33,327 nt of DNA from RGIG5952 sp045603485. GTDB lineage: Bacteria; Verrucomicrobiota; Kiritimatiellia; RFP12; JAAYLN01. The stretch covers positions 1 through 33,327 of the forward strand of contig JAZUMF010000100.1 in NCBI GenBank assembly GCA_045603485.1, in the 5' to 3' direction. Position 1 is the stretch's first letter, and the number at the start of each line of letters is the position of its first letter. Below the pieces are notes generated by a model. It did no database searches. It was not told the DNA's origin and saw only the letters and a program-made list of their open reading frames with translations. The position numbers were made by a program, and so were the translations under genes. Shown piece after piece: positions 22,604 to 31,492 of this stretch.

Positions 22604-23575
22604 ATGGCAGAAGCATCGCCAAAAAAAATAGTCGGACGCCTCGCCCCCAGCCCCACGGGTGCACTCCATTTAGGCAATGCCCGAACCTTTATGATCGCAT
22701 GGTTGAATGTCCGCAGTCAGGGAGGAAAACTCGTCCTGCGAATGGAAGATCTCGACCACCCAAAAAACAAAGCCGGAGCAGACAGGCAAGCACTTGAAGA
22801 TTTACGATGGTTAGGCTTCGATTGGGATGAAGGACCAGATATCGGCGGCGCAAACGGCCCATATGTCCAAACCCGCCGCATTGAAATCTACCGCCAAGCT
22901 ATCACAAAGCTTTCAGAGTGCGGACTCGCCTACCCGTGCATCTGCACAAGGCGTGACATAGATGCAGGACAGTCAGCCCCACACGAAGGTGAAATGCTAC
23001 ACTATAAAGGCACCTGCAGAAACCGCTTCAAAACCTATTCAGAAGCCCTCCTCGCAGCCAATGGAAGACTTCCCGCCTGGCGATTTAACACTGGGACCTC
23101 AGCGCCAATCCAAATAAATGACCTCTTCGCAGGCAAATACGAACAAGATGTTGCAAAATATTGCGGCGACTTCGTACTAGCCCGCGATGCAGATGGAGCC
23201 GGCTATATGCTGGCGTCAGTCCTTGATGACGCTGCAATGGGAATTACAGAAATCGTCAGAGGAGATGACCTCCTGCCGGCGACACCGGCACAGATACTCA
23301 TAGCCAATGCACTAAAACTGCCGATACCAAGCTACATCCATGTCCCGCTCGTAGTCGGCGCGGATGGCAAACGGCTCGCCAAACGCCATGGAGACACCAA
23401 GATATCGACATACCGCGAAGCGGGAGTAAAGCCCGAACAGATTATAGGCGCTCTGGCGGCATCCTGCGGCTGGGCCGATGAAGATGAGCAAATCTCATTA
23501 AACGCGCTGCTGCCGCGCTATAATTTACATACAATCCCACATAGACCATTCGTATGGGAGAGAGAACTGAATTAA
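22604..23575 (+). CDS. gluQ: Glutamyl-Q tRNA(Asp) synthetase
   Basis: This 323-residue protein is a truncated glutamyl-tRNA synthetase paralogue that activates Glu and attaches it to queuosine 34 of tRNA(Asp). The class I signatures are GRLAPSPTGALHLGNAR (HIGH-type) and KRLAKRHGDTKIS (KMSKS-type). A GluQ-type zinc site is visible as YPCICTRRDI followed by YKGTCR. It has no anticodon-binding domain, consistent with the short length (E. coli GluQ about 298 residues). RMEDLDHP and LRWLGFDWDEGP are also typical. No good ribosome-binding site is seen before ATG 22604. It is the last gene of the plus-strand run and converges on thiD with only two bases between the stop codons. Confidence 0.93.
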   Translation: MAEASPKKIVGRLAPSPTGALHLGNARTFMIAWLNVRSQGGKLVLRMEDLDHPKNKAGADRQALEDLRWLGFDWDEGPDIGGANGPYVQTRRIEIYRQAITKLSECGLAYPCICTRRDIDAGQSAPHEGEMLHYKGTCRNRFKTYSEALLAANGRLPAWRFNTGTSAPIQINDLFAGKYEQDVAKYCGDFVLARDADGAGYMLASVLDDAAMGITEIVRGDDLLPATPAQILIANALKLPIPSYIHVPLVVGADGKRLAKRHGDTKISTYREAGVKPEQIIGALAASCGWADEDEQISLNALLPRYNLHTIPHRPFVWERELN

Positions 23576-23577
23576 AA

Positions 23578-24366
23578 TCAGTCAACAGTCACCATATGAT
23601 CCATAGGGCCGCTACCCTGCCCCAAATCAAGCATCGCCGACAAAGCCTTAGAAATATAAGCCTTAGCCCTTGATACAGCATCAGCCAGGCTATAACCCTT
23701 AGCCAAATTTGAAGCTATAGCACTTGACAGAGTACAACCCGTACCATGAGTATTGGGATTATCAATTCGCTCGCCATAGAACCAATGGATTGCGCCATCA
23801 GAATAAAGAAGATCGTTTGCATCGTTTAGATTATGGCCGCCCTTGCACAAAACGGCGCAACCATAGCGACTAGCGATAACTGAGGCAGCCTCAACCATAT
23901 CATCGGCAGATTTGATCGAAATCTCCGACAAAACCTCAGCCTCCGGAATATTTGGAGTCAGAACTGTAGCCAAAGGGAGCAAACGCGACTTCAAAACCTC
24001 AATAGCCTCTTCACTGATCAAACGCGCTCCGCTCGTCGCAACCATAACAGGATCGACAACAACATTTCTAGCGTTGTAAAACCTCAAACGCTCGGCAATC
24101 ACCTCAACAAGACTAGCCGATGAAACCATGCCGATTTTAACGGCGTCGGGTGGAATATCGGTAAAGACCGCATCAATCTGCTTCTTAAGAAAATCCGGCT
24201 CGACCTCCATAATAGCCGATACGCCCAAAGTATTCTGAGCTGTCAACGCCGTAATTGCAGTCATGGCAAATACGCCATTGACAGTCATAGTCTTAAGATC
24301 GGCTTGAATACCGGCACCTCCGCTAGAATCACTTCCGGCAATCGCAAGAGCAGTTTTCTTTTTCAT
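23578..24366 (-). CDS. thiD: Hydroxymethylpyrimidine/phosphomethylpyrimidine kinase
   Basis: This 262-residue ribokinase-fold enzyme phosphorylates HMP and HMP-P in thiamin synthesis and salvage. Landmarks are ALAIAGSDSSGGAGIQADLK at the N-terminus, DPVMVATSGARL, LTPNIPEAEVL, CAVLCKGGH and the C-terminal anion-hole motif HGTGCTLSSAIA with the catalytic Asp/Gly region. It starts 22 bases after thiM and is the last gene of the TPP-riboswitch-controlled operon. No ThiE domain is fused to it and no thiE is seen in the window. No terminator fits in the two-base gap to gluQ, so the transcripts probably overlap. Confidence 0.95.
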   Translation of the reverse strand: MKKKTALAIAGSDSSGGAGIQADLKTMTVNGVFAMTAITALTAQNTLGVSAIMEVEPDFLKKQIDAVFTDIPPDAVKIGMVSSASLVEVIAERLRFYNARNVVVDPVMVATSGARLISEEAIEVLKSRLLPLATVLTPNIPEAEVLSEISIKSADDMVEAASVIASRYGCAVLCKGGHNLNDANDLLYSDGAIHWFYGERIDNPNTHGTGCTLSSAIASNLAKGYSLADAVSRAKAYISKALSAMLDLGQGSGPMDHMVTVD

Positions 24367-24388
24367 TTTATCATCCCAAAATTACACT

Positions 24389-25228
24389 CTAAAGAAGTTC
24401 AAAACGCGCCCCATCAGATAAGACCTCCGGAGTCATAAGCGACACGGCATCAATAAGACGATTACCGTAAGTAGAATTTCCATCACCCTCAGCCATCCTC
24501 GAATCTGCAATCTCACCGGCCAACCCCATCGTGCATAAAGCCGCCAATGCAGCAACTAACGGCCGCTCCCTGTTAGCCGCAAGAAAAGCAGTCATCAGCC
24601 CCGACAATTGACAACCCGAGCCCGTAATAGTCCCCATACGCCATGAACCATTATGGACGGCATAGCAAGATTCTCCATCAGAAACAAGGTCTATTGCTCC
24701 AGTAATCGCCACGACAACACCATGCTTCAGCGCAAAAGCTTTGGCAAAATCAACTTTAAGCTTAAGATTGTCGGTAGTGACAAGATCATCGGCATTGGCA
24801 TCCACACCCCTGGCAGAACCGCTACCGTCCGCAAGCGCTGTAATCTCAGAAATATTTCCCCTAATAACGGTAATAGGATAATCCCTCATAAGCCCCTTAG
24901 CCGTTTCTGTACGAAGACGAGATGCGCCGGCCCCTACAGGATCGAGCAAAATCGGATTTCCCCTCCTTGAAGCCCCCTCAGCGGCAATCCTCATAGCCTC
25001 AATAGATCTCTTATTAAGAGTACCGATATTGATATTCAGGCCACCGCAAATCAATGCCAAGTCGGCGACATCCTCGGGCTCGTCCGACATAATCGGACTG
25101 CCGCCACAGGCGATTATAATATTCGCGACATCGTGGACGGTAACATAGTTGGTGATATTATGAACAAGAGGAATTGAAGAGCGGACAGCCCCCAAAGCCT
25201 CACCAAGCATATCAGATGAAAGAGCCAT
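24389..25228 (-). CDS. thiM: Hydroxyethylthiazole kinase
   Basis: This 279-residue enzyme phosphorylates the thiamin thiazole precursor HET, a salvage reaction. Family segments are PLVHNITNYVTVHDVANIII, SPIMSDEPEDV, LNINIGTL, PILLDPVGAGASRLRTET, VIRGNISEI, VAITGAIDLV and the active-site loop GTITGSGCQLSG. AGGAGGTG precedes the ATG and the start overlaps the cytX stop by one base (TAATG), so translation is coupled. It works with ThiD to rebuild thiamin phosphate from imported or recycled pieces. Confidence 0.95.
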   Translation of the reverse strand: MALSSDMLGEALGAVRSSIPLVHNITNYVTVHDVANIIIACGGSPIMSDEPEDVADLALICGGLNINIGTLNKRSIEAMRIAAEGASRRGNPILLDPVGAGASRLRTETAKGLMRDYPITVIRGNISEITALADGSGSARGVDANADDLVTTDNLKLKVDFAKAFALKHGVVVAITGAIDLVSDGESCYAVHNGSWRMGTITGSGCQLSGLMTAFLAANRERPLVAALAALCTMGLAGEIADSRMAEGDGNSTYGNRLIDAVSLMTPEVLSDGARFELL

Positions 25229-26451
25229 TATTTCACCTCCTTAAGTCCATAAAAACGGGAAGGCAGAAGCCCTTTGGCAAAAGCAATAATTCCTGCCGCA
25301 AACATTGACGGCAGCGCAGCGCCCAAAATAAAATTAAACTGCAGCGACAAATGGTAGACAATCAGGCCCAAAAACCATGCAGAAACATTAAATAAACTTC
25401 CCACTCGGGATGACGACCTGCGCCCCAAAACAAACCAATCAACAAGAAGAACTGCCACCATTGGGGCAAATATCGAAGCAATCATATAAAGAAAATCGAT
25501 ATATCTCTCCATACCGACATAAATAGCAATAATTACCCCAAGAAGACAGACAGCGACAGCAACACCCCTTGGCGGAATACGCCCATTCATACTGCGCGCA
25601 CTCTCACCGGCCGAATAAGCATCAAGAAAAGTAGTAGTCACCGTTGAAAAAACTACGACAAGAATACCAACGACACCAACACCAGCCTTAAGTATCGACT
25701 CCGCAAAACCGGCTCCATCATAAAAATATGCGACCCCGAGACCAATCAAATACATCCAGATCGACACGAACGAATAAACAACAGCCGATGACACAGATGA
25801 CGCCAAAGGACGCTCTGCATCCTTAGTGTAATCTGCAATCAACGGCAGCCAGGAAAGAGGCATGGCAATAGAAAGCTCAAGAGCCGATAAAAAAGCCCTT
25901 GAAGAATCAAAAGCTGCATCAGATGATGTAATAACCTCATCACAGGTGAAACCGAAAAGTTTAAAACACAAAAAAACAGTCAACGCAAAAAGGCCAGAAA
26001 GGGCAACGGTATTTATTCTTGACAAATCCCTCAAACCTATAAAAATCCACAAAATCACCAAAATTCCAATACAGGCCACCAAAAGATTAAAAGAAAGAGA
26101 CGGCAATAAAACAGCAACGGCGGCAGCTCCCGATGCCAGCATAACAGCCGTCCACCCCACAAGCTGAATAAGATTTGCAAAGGCAAAGAAACCGGCACCA
26201 AATACACCAAAAGGGACCTTAACACAATTCATCGCCGATTGTCGAGCTCTGGCACCAATCAAACCGGCAAGGAAAAGAAGAACGCCGCCTATAATATGCC
26301 CCAAAACAATTGCAGTAAAAACTGAAAATAGATTTCCTTTGGCATATACCGCCAATTGAGAACCAGTCTCAATCTCAGCAATAGAAACTGCTGCGCCAAA
26401 CCAAATCAATCCGTTCTGAAAAACAGATGTACCGTTACCTTTAGTATTCAT
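25228..26451 (-). CDS. cytX: CytX-type hydroxymethylpyrimidine permease (NCS1 family)
   Basis: This 407-residue inner-membrane carrier has about 12 helices. The N-terminal LIWFGAAVSIAEIETG, LGHIIGGVLLFLAGLIGARA and NLIQLVGWTAVMLASGAAA are typical of CytX, the thiamin-regulated NCS1 carrier linked to HMP uptake. MPLSWLPLIADYTKDAERP is the NCS1 motif in the middle. The start ATG 26451 (MNTKGNGTS) is used because the in-frame extension to 26508 would translate the riboswitch. The gene follows the TPP riboswitch directly and couples to thiM. The three genes would import HMP, phosphorylate it and salvage thiazole. Substrate assignment relies on family and context. Confidence 0.86.
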   Translation of the reverse strand: MNTKGNGTSVFQNGLIWFGAAVSIAEIETGSQLAVYAKGNLFSVFTAIVLGHIIGGVLLFLAGLIGARARQSAMNCVKVPFGVFGAGFFAFANLIQLVGWTAVMLASGAAAVAVLLPSLSFNLLVACIGILVILWIFIGLRDLSRINTVALSGLFALTVFLCFKLFGFTCDEVITSSDAAFDSSRAFLSALELSIAMPLSWLPLIADYTKDAERPLASSVSSAVVYSFVSIWMYLIGLGVAYFYDGAGFAESILKAGVGVVGILVVVFSTVTTTFLDAYSAGESARSMNGRIPPRGVAVAVCLLGVIIAIYVGMERYIDFLYMIASIFAPMVAVLLVDWFVLGRRSSSRVGSLFNVSAWFLGLIVYHLSLQFNFILGAALPSMFAAGIIAFAKGLLPSRFYGLKEVK

Positions 26452-26459
26452 AATTATTA

Positions 26460-26540
26460 TCCCTACATTGGAATTACCCACATCAGGTTCAAAGGGTCGG
26501 AGTACCACACTCCCTCTCAGCCTGCCTAAGCAAGCTCCCC
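26460..26540 (-). promoter_or_regulatory. TPP riboswitch (THI element)
   Basis: On the minus strand the aptamer core is plain: GGGGAGC, a small P3 hairpin (CTTGC/GCAGG), CTGAGA, an extra hairpin GAGT/ACTC, then ACCCTTTGAACCTGAT and GGGTAATTCC, ending in GTAGGGA. The closing strand holds AGGGA, the only Shine-Dalgarno-like sequence before the cytX ATG nine bases later. This fits translational repression when TPP binds. No terminator hairpin lies between aptamer and gene. Confidence 0.95.
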
Positions 26541-26553
26541 ATAAAACACTACA

Positions 26554-26582
26554 ATTTTATCACTACACCCCACCACTGTCAA
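26554..26582 (-). promoter_or_regulatory. Promoter of the thi operon
   Basis: On the minus strand TTGACA (26582-26577), 17 bases, TAAAAT (26559-26554). The predicted start near 26547 puts the riboswitch at the very 5' end of the mRNA. Confidence 0.75.
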
Positions 26583-26589
26583 ATTCACA

Positions 26590-26715
26590 CCAAAATAATC
26601 TCATTTTGCCCCCACACGGAATATCTTTCTTCACTTTTTTTACAGGATTAACAGGAATAAACATGATTACGAAATAGAACTTTGAGTCTCCGTGATGAAT
26701 TTAACACAAAGGCAC
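26590..26715. repeat. Copies of the dispersed repeats on the 3' side of the BspA-like gene
   Basis: TAATCTCATTTT at 26596-26607 matches the inverted repeat piece near 33100. Positions 26633-26700 (ACAGGATTAACAGG, ATTACGAAAT, ACTTTGAGTCTC) match the block at 32995-33060. The same repeat families therefore occur on both sides of the BspA-like gene. No gene is seen between 26583 and 26776. Confidence 0.65.
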
Positions 26716-26776
26716 AAGTGAGAATTAGCTAAAAAGAAGGCAAAGGGAGACCCATATTGTGAGATAAAGAGCTAAG

Positions 26777-26804
26777 GCGTGCAAACAATTTCTTGTCTGC
26801 ACGC
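26777..26804 (-). terminator. Hairpin after the BspA-like gene
   Basis: GCGTGCA (26777-26783) and TGCACGC (26798-26804) form a perfect 7-bp stem, extended inside by ACAA/TTGT. It lies 12 bases after the stop codon. No long T-run follows on the minus strand (CTTAGCTCTTTATC), so it may be a weak terminator or a 3'-end stabilising stem. Confidence 0.6.
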
Positions 26805-26816
26805 AAAGCCTCAAAA

Positions 26817-29800
26817 TTATTTCAAAAGTGTTGCTCTTATAAAGAATGAATCTGGCGAATCTTTAGGTAAAATCTTGAATTTAACATTACCATTAACTGG
26901 TTCAGCAAGCTTAATTTCAACATTTTCGCTTGAGAAGTTCTCATCACTACCAAGTGTTGCTGTGCCTTCAATTTTGAAGAGCTTCTTCAGATTTTCTTCC
27001 ACTGCGCCATCACCAACATCAATTTGATTGATGTTTACAGTAAACTCAAATGCTCCATCAGTTTCAACAAGATCTAAAGATGCGATTGAAACATCGCCCT
27101 CAACTGGTTCATTAGCAATTAGCCGTGACTGGTCAAGAGCAAATGACATCCAAGCTATAGAAGAATCCATTACAGCCTCAACGCCTGCCACTCCTTCCCC
27201 ACTTGGAGATTTTACTGAAATAGCCCATTCCTTATACTTAGAATACATCTCTACGCTTGTAATATTCTTAGCGAGATTCGTATCAACTGAACCACCCAAA
27301 GCATTTGCTACATCCTCAACCGTCGCATTAGCATCAAGTACTGGGTATAAATCATCAACTGTTGCATACTCAATTGGATAGCCGAGCCAAGTTTCTGGCA
27401 ATTCCGTTGAGGTATAATCTCCATTCCAGCCCTTAGTGCCATTCTTAACCTTGATTGTAAAATCATCGGCACAATTAGAAAAAATATCATTTCCTACATT
27501 CCCTGGTGCATCTCCAAGGAAAATTGCTAATTTCAAGTTAACACATTGATAAAACGCAGAAGAGCCAATGTGTGTAACACCATCTGGTATTGTTATGCTT
27601 GTTAGACCACTGCAATTATAAAACGCATTATCGCCAATGCTCGTTACGCTATTCGGTATCGTTATGCTAGTAAGACCACTGCAATTATAAAACGCATGCT
27701 CTCCAATGCTAGTTACGCTATCTGGTATCGTGACGCTTGTAAGACTACTGCAACCAGGAAATGCATAATCGTCAATGCTAGTCACACTATCTGGTATCGT
27801 GACGCTCGTAAGACCGCTGCAACCAGAAAATGCAGCAAAGCCGATATTTGTTACACTATTGGGAATTGTAATATTTGTAAGACCGGCACAATCTAAAAAA
27901 GCAGAATTATGTATGCTTATTACTGGACAATCGCTAAGTTGTGATGGAATGGTAATTGAACCCATAGTGTTACTAGATATAGCAGAGGTCCAACCATTTC
28001 CTCCATAAATTTCAGTTTTTCCAGCATTTACAAAATATTTCCATTCAATGCCATCAACCATTTCCGTCATTATAATTGGACCTTCTTCCACATTTACAGA
28101 TGCCTTTCCTAATGAGTAGTTAGCACCAAAAATACTAGATGATACTGTTGAATCAAGATACTTATCCCATCCATCTGCATTTTGATAAAATTCAATCTTT
28201 AAATCTTCATGGCAGTCTTCAAATATATTGGAACCCATTTCCATTTTAGGTGCATCACCCCAGAAAAATACATTCGTTAGATTAGAACACTTATAAAACG
28301 CGTACCCTCCAATGCTCGTTACGCCTTCACATATCGTAACGCTTTTAAGACCACTGCAACCTCTAAACGCTTCATATCCAATGCTCTCCACGCTGTATGG
28401 TATTGTTATGCTTGTAAGACCTCTGCAACCTTTAAACGCATAATTGCCAATAATTTCAACACTAGGGGGGATATCAAATTTATAAAAGCTACCAAGATTC
28501 TCACAACAACAAAAAGCATAATCACCAATTTTTTCTACTTTATCATGTAACATGATGTGAGTAAGTTTGCAACGCCCAATAAATGCAGATTCGCCTATGG
28601 TCGTTACCGTATCAGGCACAAGAACACGACCATTTACACCTTCAATTAGTGTTTTACCATTCTTCGACAATAGCATAGAACTATAATAATCAGATTTATA
28701 GTAACTATTATTAGATGAAACCCAAATTGATTTAAGTTCTTTGCAGAAACCAAACGCTGCAACACCAATATTTTTTACTCCACTACCTATAACAGCTTTT
28801 TTAAGACTTATGCAACCAGCAAACGCCTCTTTTCCAATGCTCGTTACGCTATCAGGAATTTCTATATCTGTAAGACCGCTGCAACCCCAAAACGCACCAT
28901 CTCCAATGCTCGTCACGCTATCTGGTATCGTTATGCTCGTAAAACCACTGCAATCTCTAAACGCTTCATCTCCAATGCTCGTCACGCCATAAGCAATACT
29001 TACACTTTCTATTGATTTATACGATAATGGAAAAAAATCTTTCATTCTTTTGTCGCATATACTCTGACATACCATCACTTTTTTAATACTTTCACAACCA
29101 TCACACACTAGAATATCAACACTTGTTGAGCTATTATTGATATAAACCTCGGACAACTGAAGACAATCTGCAAATGCCCGAATTCTGATGTGTGTCACGT
29201 TATTTGGTAATATTGCGGATTTAAGATTAGGGCAAAATCTAAATGCTTCTTTGCCTATACTCAACTTAATACTAGAGAATCCGACACTTAATCTTTTTAG
29301 ACTATTGCAACCATAAAATGCAAAATCGTTGATGCTCGTTGTTCCGTCTGTTTCTAAATCATCGACTAGATAAACTCCACCCAAAAATCCAATTTCATAT
29401 AAGTCCCCTCCATTACATAATGGATTTGAATCAGCATTATGAAATAATATACTACACCAAGCATTGATGTTCGTAATGTAAACTTTTTTTAGACCAATGC
29501 AATCTTGAAACGCATTCTCACCAATACTCGTAATGCTATCAGGAATTTCTATGCTTGTAATACTACTACGTTTAAATGCATCAGCACCAATACTTGTAAC
29601 TTTATAAGTTCTTTCCCCATACCCAAAGCGTTCAACCGTTACTGTTGTTGGAATGATTACAGGTTCCGCACCACCTGAATAGCCTATAACGGTTGCTTCC
29701 ATGGTTGCATCATTGTAAGAATATACTAATGGGTCTATTTCATCCATTATCAAACCATTCCATTTTCCATTACTATCAATCTTAGGCAGCCATGATGATT

Positions 29801-31397
29801 GATACCCTTTTCGGTAATGCCCTCTTGCTCCGGTAGCAATTCTAGAAAAAGCACCACCTTCTACTTCAGGGGGAATTCCCATAAAATAGACATCAGACAG
29901 TGATGAACAACGATAAAACGCACTCTTGACAATGCTCGTTACGCTATTACCTATAGTTATACTTGTAAGACCGCTGCAATACCTAAACGCAGACTCGCCA
30001 ATTCTCGTTACGCTATCTGGAATTATTACACTTGGAAGACTGCTACAACCTTCAAACGTAAAAGAGTCAATGCTCGTTACACTATCTGGTATCGTTATGC
30101 TTGTAAGATTATTGCACCCCTTAAACGCAGCATATCCAATGCTCGTGACGCTATCGGGTATCGTTACGCTCGTAAGGCCACTGCAACCATAAAACACACC
30201 AACACCTAAAGTAACAAGTTTTTCTCCTGGAATAACCTTTTTTAGACCATAACAATAATAAAATACATAACTACCTATGCTTTCAATATTAGGAAGATTT
30301 AATACTCCATCTTCTGAAAAATTTAACTTATAACATTCTTCAAACGCACTATAATCGATAGATATTATTTTTGAAAAGTCAATATCTATTGTTGTTAAAT
30401 TTGAGCATCCATTAAATAAACGATAAGGAATACTTGTCAATTTATCTAATCCATCAACTTTCTCCAAATTGGAGCAACCATAAAACGCACAAGTACCAAT
30501 GCTCTTTAAATTTGAGAATCCCGTCACTGATTTTAATGACGAACATTTATAAAACAAATCTTTAGGGATACTTGTTATACCATCTCCAAAATGTACATAT
30601 TGTAAATTTGAACAACCAGCAAACATATATTCACGACCTGAAAGAGGGAAAATAGATCCACTTATACTAACAACGCCATCACCAAATTTCAAAACATTTA
30701 AATTGGAGCAACATCTAAAAACACCAAAACTAATATGCAAATTTGTTCCATTTATCTCTGCTTCTACAAGACCTCTGCAATAATAAAACGCACCATCTTT
30801 TAAAGTAACAAGTTTTTCTCCAGTAATAACCTTTTTTAGACCATCACAACGAGAATATGCATTATTACCTATGCTTTCTATATTAGGAAGATTTAATACT
30901 CCATCTTCTGAAAAATTCAACTTATCACATCCATAAAACGCACTCGAACCGATAGATATTATTTTTGAAAAGTCAATATCTATTGTTGTTAAATTTGAGC
31001 ATTCATAAAATAAAGACGAAGGAATACTTGTCAATTTATCTAACCCATCAACTTTCTCCAAATTGGAGCAACGAAAAAAAGCAGAATCGTCAATGCTCGT
31101 CACACTATCAGGAATTACAATACTTGTTAAACCACAATTACGAAACGCACTATATCCAATGCTCGTCACTGCATAAGTTTTTGTAACATAAATATAATCA
31201 CCATCATCATCTTTTTTACCAGTATTTACTCTACGGGAAACTTTTGATGGAATGATTACATCTTCCGCACCACCTGAATAATCTTCGACACTTGCCGTCA
31301 TAGCCGAGCCATTGTAAGAATAAGACAAGGTATATGCTAATGCGTTAAATGAAGCAATGTACAGTGCCGATGCTATTATAAAAATTTTCTTTTTCAT
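26817..31397 (-). CDS. BspA-type leucine-rich-repeat surface protein, three LRR modules
   Basis: This is a 1526-residue secreted protein. The signal peptide is KKKIFIIASALYIASFNALA. Most of the chain is Treponema/BspA-type LRR_5 repeats of about 23 residues with the core SIGxxAFxxCSGLTSITIPDSVT. Three modules each begin with a similar beta-rich head: residues about 22-55 (YSYNGSAMTASVEDYSGGAE), about 553-590 (YSYNDATMEATVIGYSGGAE) and about 1110-1150 (IEWKYFVNAGKTEIYGGNGW). A non-repeat C-terminal domain of about 190 residues (from YPIEYATVDD to FFIRATLLK) may serve sorting or anchoring; no LPXTG or PEP-CTERM motif is seen. A 100-residue segment is duplicated. AAGGGA precedes ATG 31397; the frame from 31415 lacks this. 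The gene is visibly more AT-rich than its neighbours. Such proteins bind host or matrix components in other bacteria; the ligand here is unknown. Confidence 0.9.
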   Translation of the reverse strand: MKKKIFIIASALYIASFNALAYTLSYSYNGSAMTASVEDYSGGAEDVIIPSKVSRRVNTGKKDDDGDYIYVTKTYAVTSIGYSAFRNCGLTSIVIPDSVTSIDDSAFFRCSNLEKVDGLDKLTSIPSSLFYECSNLTTIDIDFSKIISIGSSAFYGCDKLNFSEDGVLNLPNIESIGNNAYSRCDGLKKVITGEKLVTLKDGAFYYCRGLVEAEINGTNLHISFGVFRCCSNLNVLKFGDGVVSISGSIFPLSGREYMFAGCSNLQYVHFGDGITSIPKDLFYKCSSLKSVTGFSNLKSIGTCAFYGCSNLEKVDGLDKLTSIPYRLFNGCSNLTTIDIDFSKIISIDYSAFEECYKLNFSEDGVLNLPNIESIGSYVFYYCYGLKKVIPGEKLVTLGVGVFYGCSGLTSVTIPDSVTSIGYAAFKGCNNLTSITIPDSVTSIDSFTFEGCSSLPSVIIPDSVTRIGESAFRYCSGLTSITIGNSVTSIVKSAFYRCSSLSDVYFMGIPPEVEGGAFSRIATGARGHYRKGYQSSWLPKIDSNGKWNGLIMDEIDPLVYSYNDATMEATVIGYSGGAEPVIIPTTVTVERFGYGERTYKVTSIGADAFKRSSITSIEIPDSITSIGENAFQDCIGLKKVYITNINAWCSILFHNADSNPLCNGGDLYEIGFLGGVYLVDDLETDGTTSINDFAFYGCNSLKRLSVGFSSIKLSIGKEAFRFCPNLKSAILPNNVTHIRIRAFADCLQLSEVYINNSSTSVDILVCDGCESIKKVMVCQSICDKRMKDFFPLSYKSIESVSIAYGVTSIGDEAFRDCSGFTSITIPDSVTSIGDGAFWGCSGLTDIEIPDSVTSIGKEAFAGCISLKKAVIGSGVKNIGVAAFGFCKELKSIWVSSNNSYYKSDYYSSMLLSKNGKTLIEGVNGRVLVPDTVTTIGESAFIGRCKLTHIMLHDKVEKIGDYAFCCCENLGSFYKFDIPPSVEIIGNYAFKGCRGLTSITIPYSVESIGYEAFRGCSGLKSVTICEGVTSIGGYAFYKCSNLTNVFFWGDAPKMEMGSNIFEDCHEDLKIEFYQNADGWDKYLDSTVSSSIFGANYSLGKASVNVEEGPIIMTEMVDGIEWKYFVNAGKTEIYGGNGWTSAISSNTMGSITIPSQLSDCPVISIHNSAFLDCAGLTNITIPNSVTNIGFAAFSGCSGLTSVTIPDSVTSIDDYAFPGCSSLTSVTIPDSVTSIGEHAFYNCSGLTSITIPNSVTSIGDNAFYNCSGLTSITIPDGVTHIGSSAFYQCVNLKLAIFLGDAPGNVGNDIFSNCADDFTIKVKNGTKGWNGDYTSTELPETWLGYPIEYATVDDLYPVLDANATVEDVANALGGSVDTNLAKNITSVEMYSKYKEWAISVKSPSGEGVAGVEAVMDSSIAWMSFALDQSRLIANEPVEGDVSIASLDLVETDGAFEFTVNINQIDVGDGAVEENLKKLFKIEGTATLGSDENFSSENVEIKLAEPVNGNVKFKILPKDSPDSFFIRATLLK
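30181..30480 (-). repeat. Copy B of a 300-bp segment duplicated inside the BspA-like gene
   Basis: Nearly the same 300 bases occur at 30775-31074, 594 bases (198 codons) away and in frame. Shared residue strings include KVDGLDKLTSIP, TTIDIDFSKIISI and LNFSEDGVLNLPNIESIG. Confidence 0.85.
30775..31074 (-). repeat. Copy A of a 300-bp segment duplicated inside the BspA-like gene
   Basis: Partner of 30181-30480. Differences cluster in the variable x positions of the LRR (for example SSLFYECSN against YRLFNGCSN), while scaffold codons are mostly identical. Confidence 0.85.
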
Positions 31398-31405
31398 ACT
31401 ATCCC

Positions 31406-31444
31406 TTTTGTGCATTTATTGGACACGAAGCGTCTTGCACAAAA
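31406..31444 (-). other. Inverted repeat next to the BspA ribosome-binding site
   Basis: TTTTGTGCA (31406-31414) and TGCACAAAA (31436-31444) are perfect 9-bp complements with a 21-base loop. On the minus strand the 3' arm abuts and partly covers the AAAAGGGA ribosome-binding region, and the 5' arm uses part of the terminator T-run. Confidence 0.6.
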
Positions 31445-31492
31445 AAAGAGCGTGGCGTGCCTTAAAATCCAAATTTTACTTGAGGCACGACC
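31441..31492 (-). terminator. Intrinsic terminator inside the BspA leader
   Basis: On the minus strand GG-T-CGTGCCT (31492-31483) pairs with AGGCACGCC (31462-31454). An inner ATTTT/AAAAT stem is also possible. After ACGCTC comes a run of seven T (31447-31441). It lies 44 bases before the ATG, so full termination would silence the gene unless anti-terminated. Confidence 0.75.

Noticed and set aside
26452..26508. N-terminal extension of CytX
   Set aside because: The sequence is the TPP aptamer, not coding; ATG 26451 follows the sequestered ribosome-binding site.
27580..31180. CRISPR-like array of regularly spaced repeats
   Set aside because: The repeat period is a multiple of three, is in frame and encodes LRR units with conserved residues; the intervening sequence is also coding.
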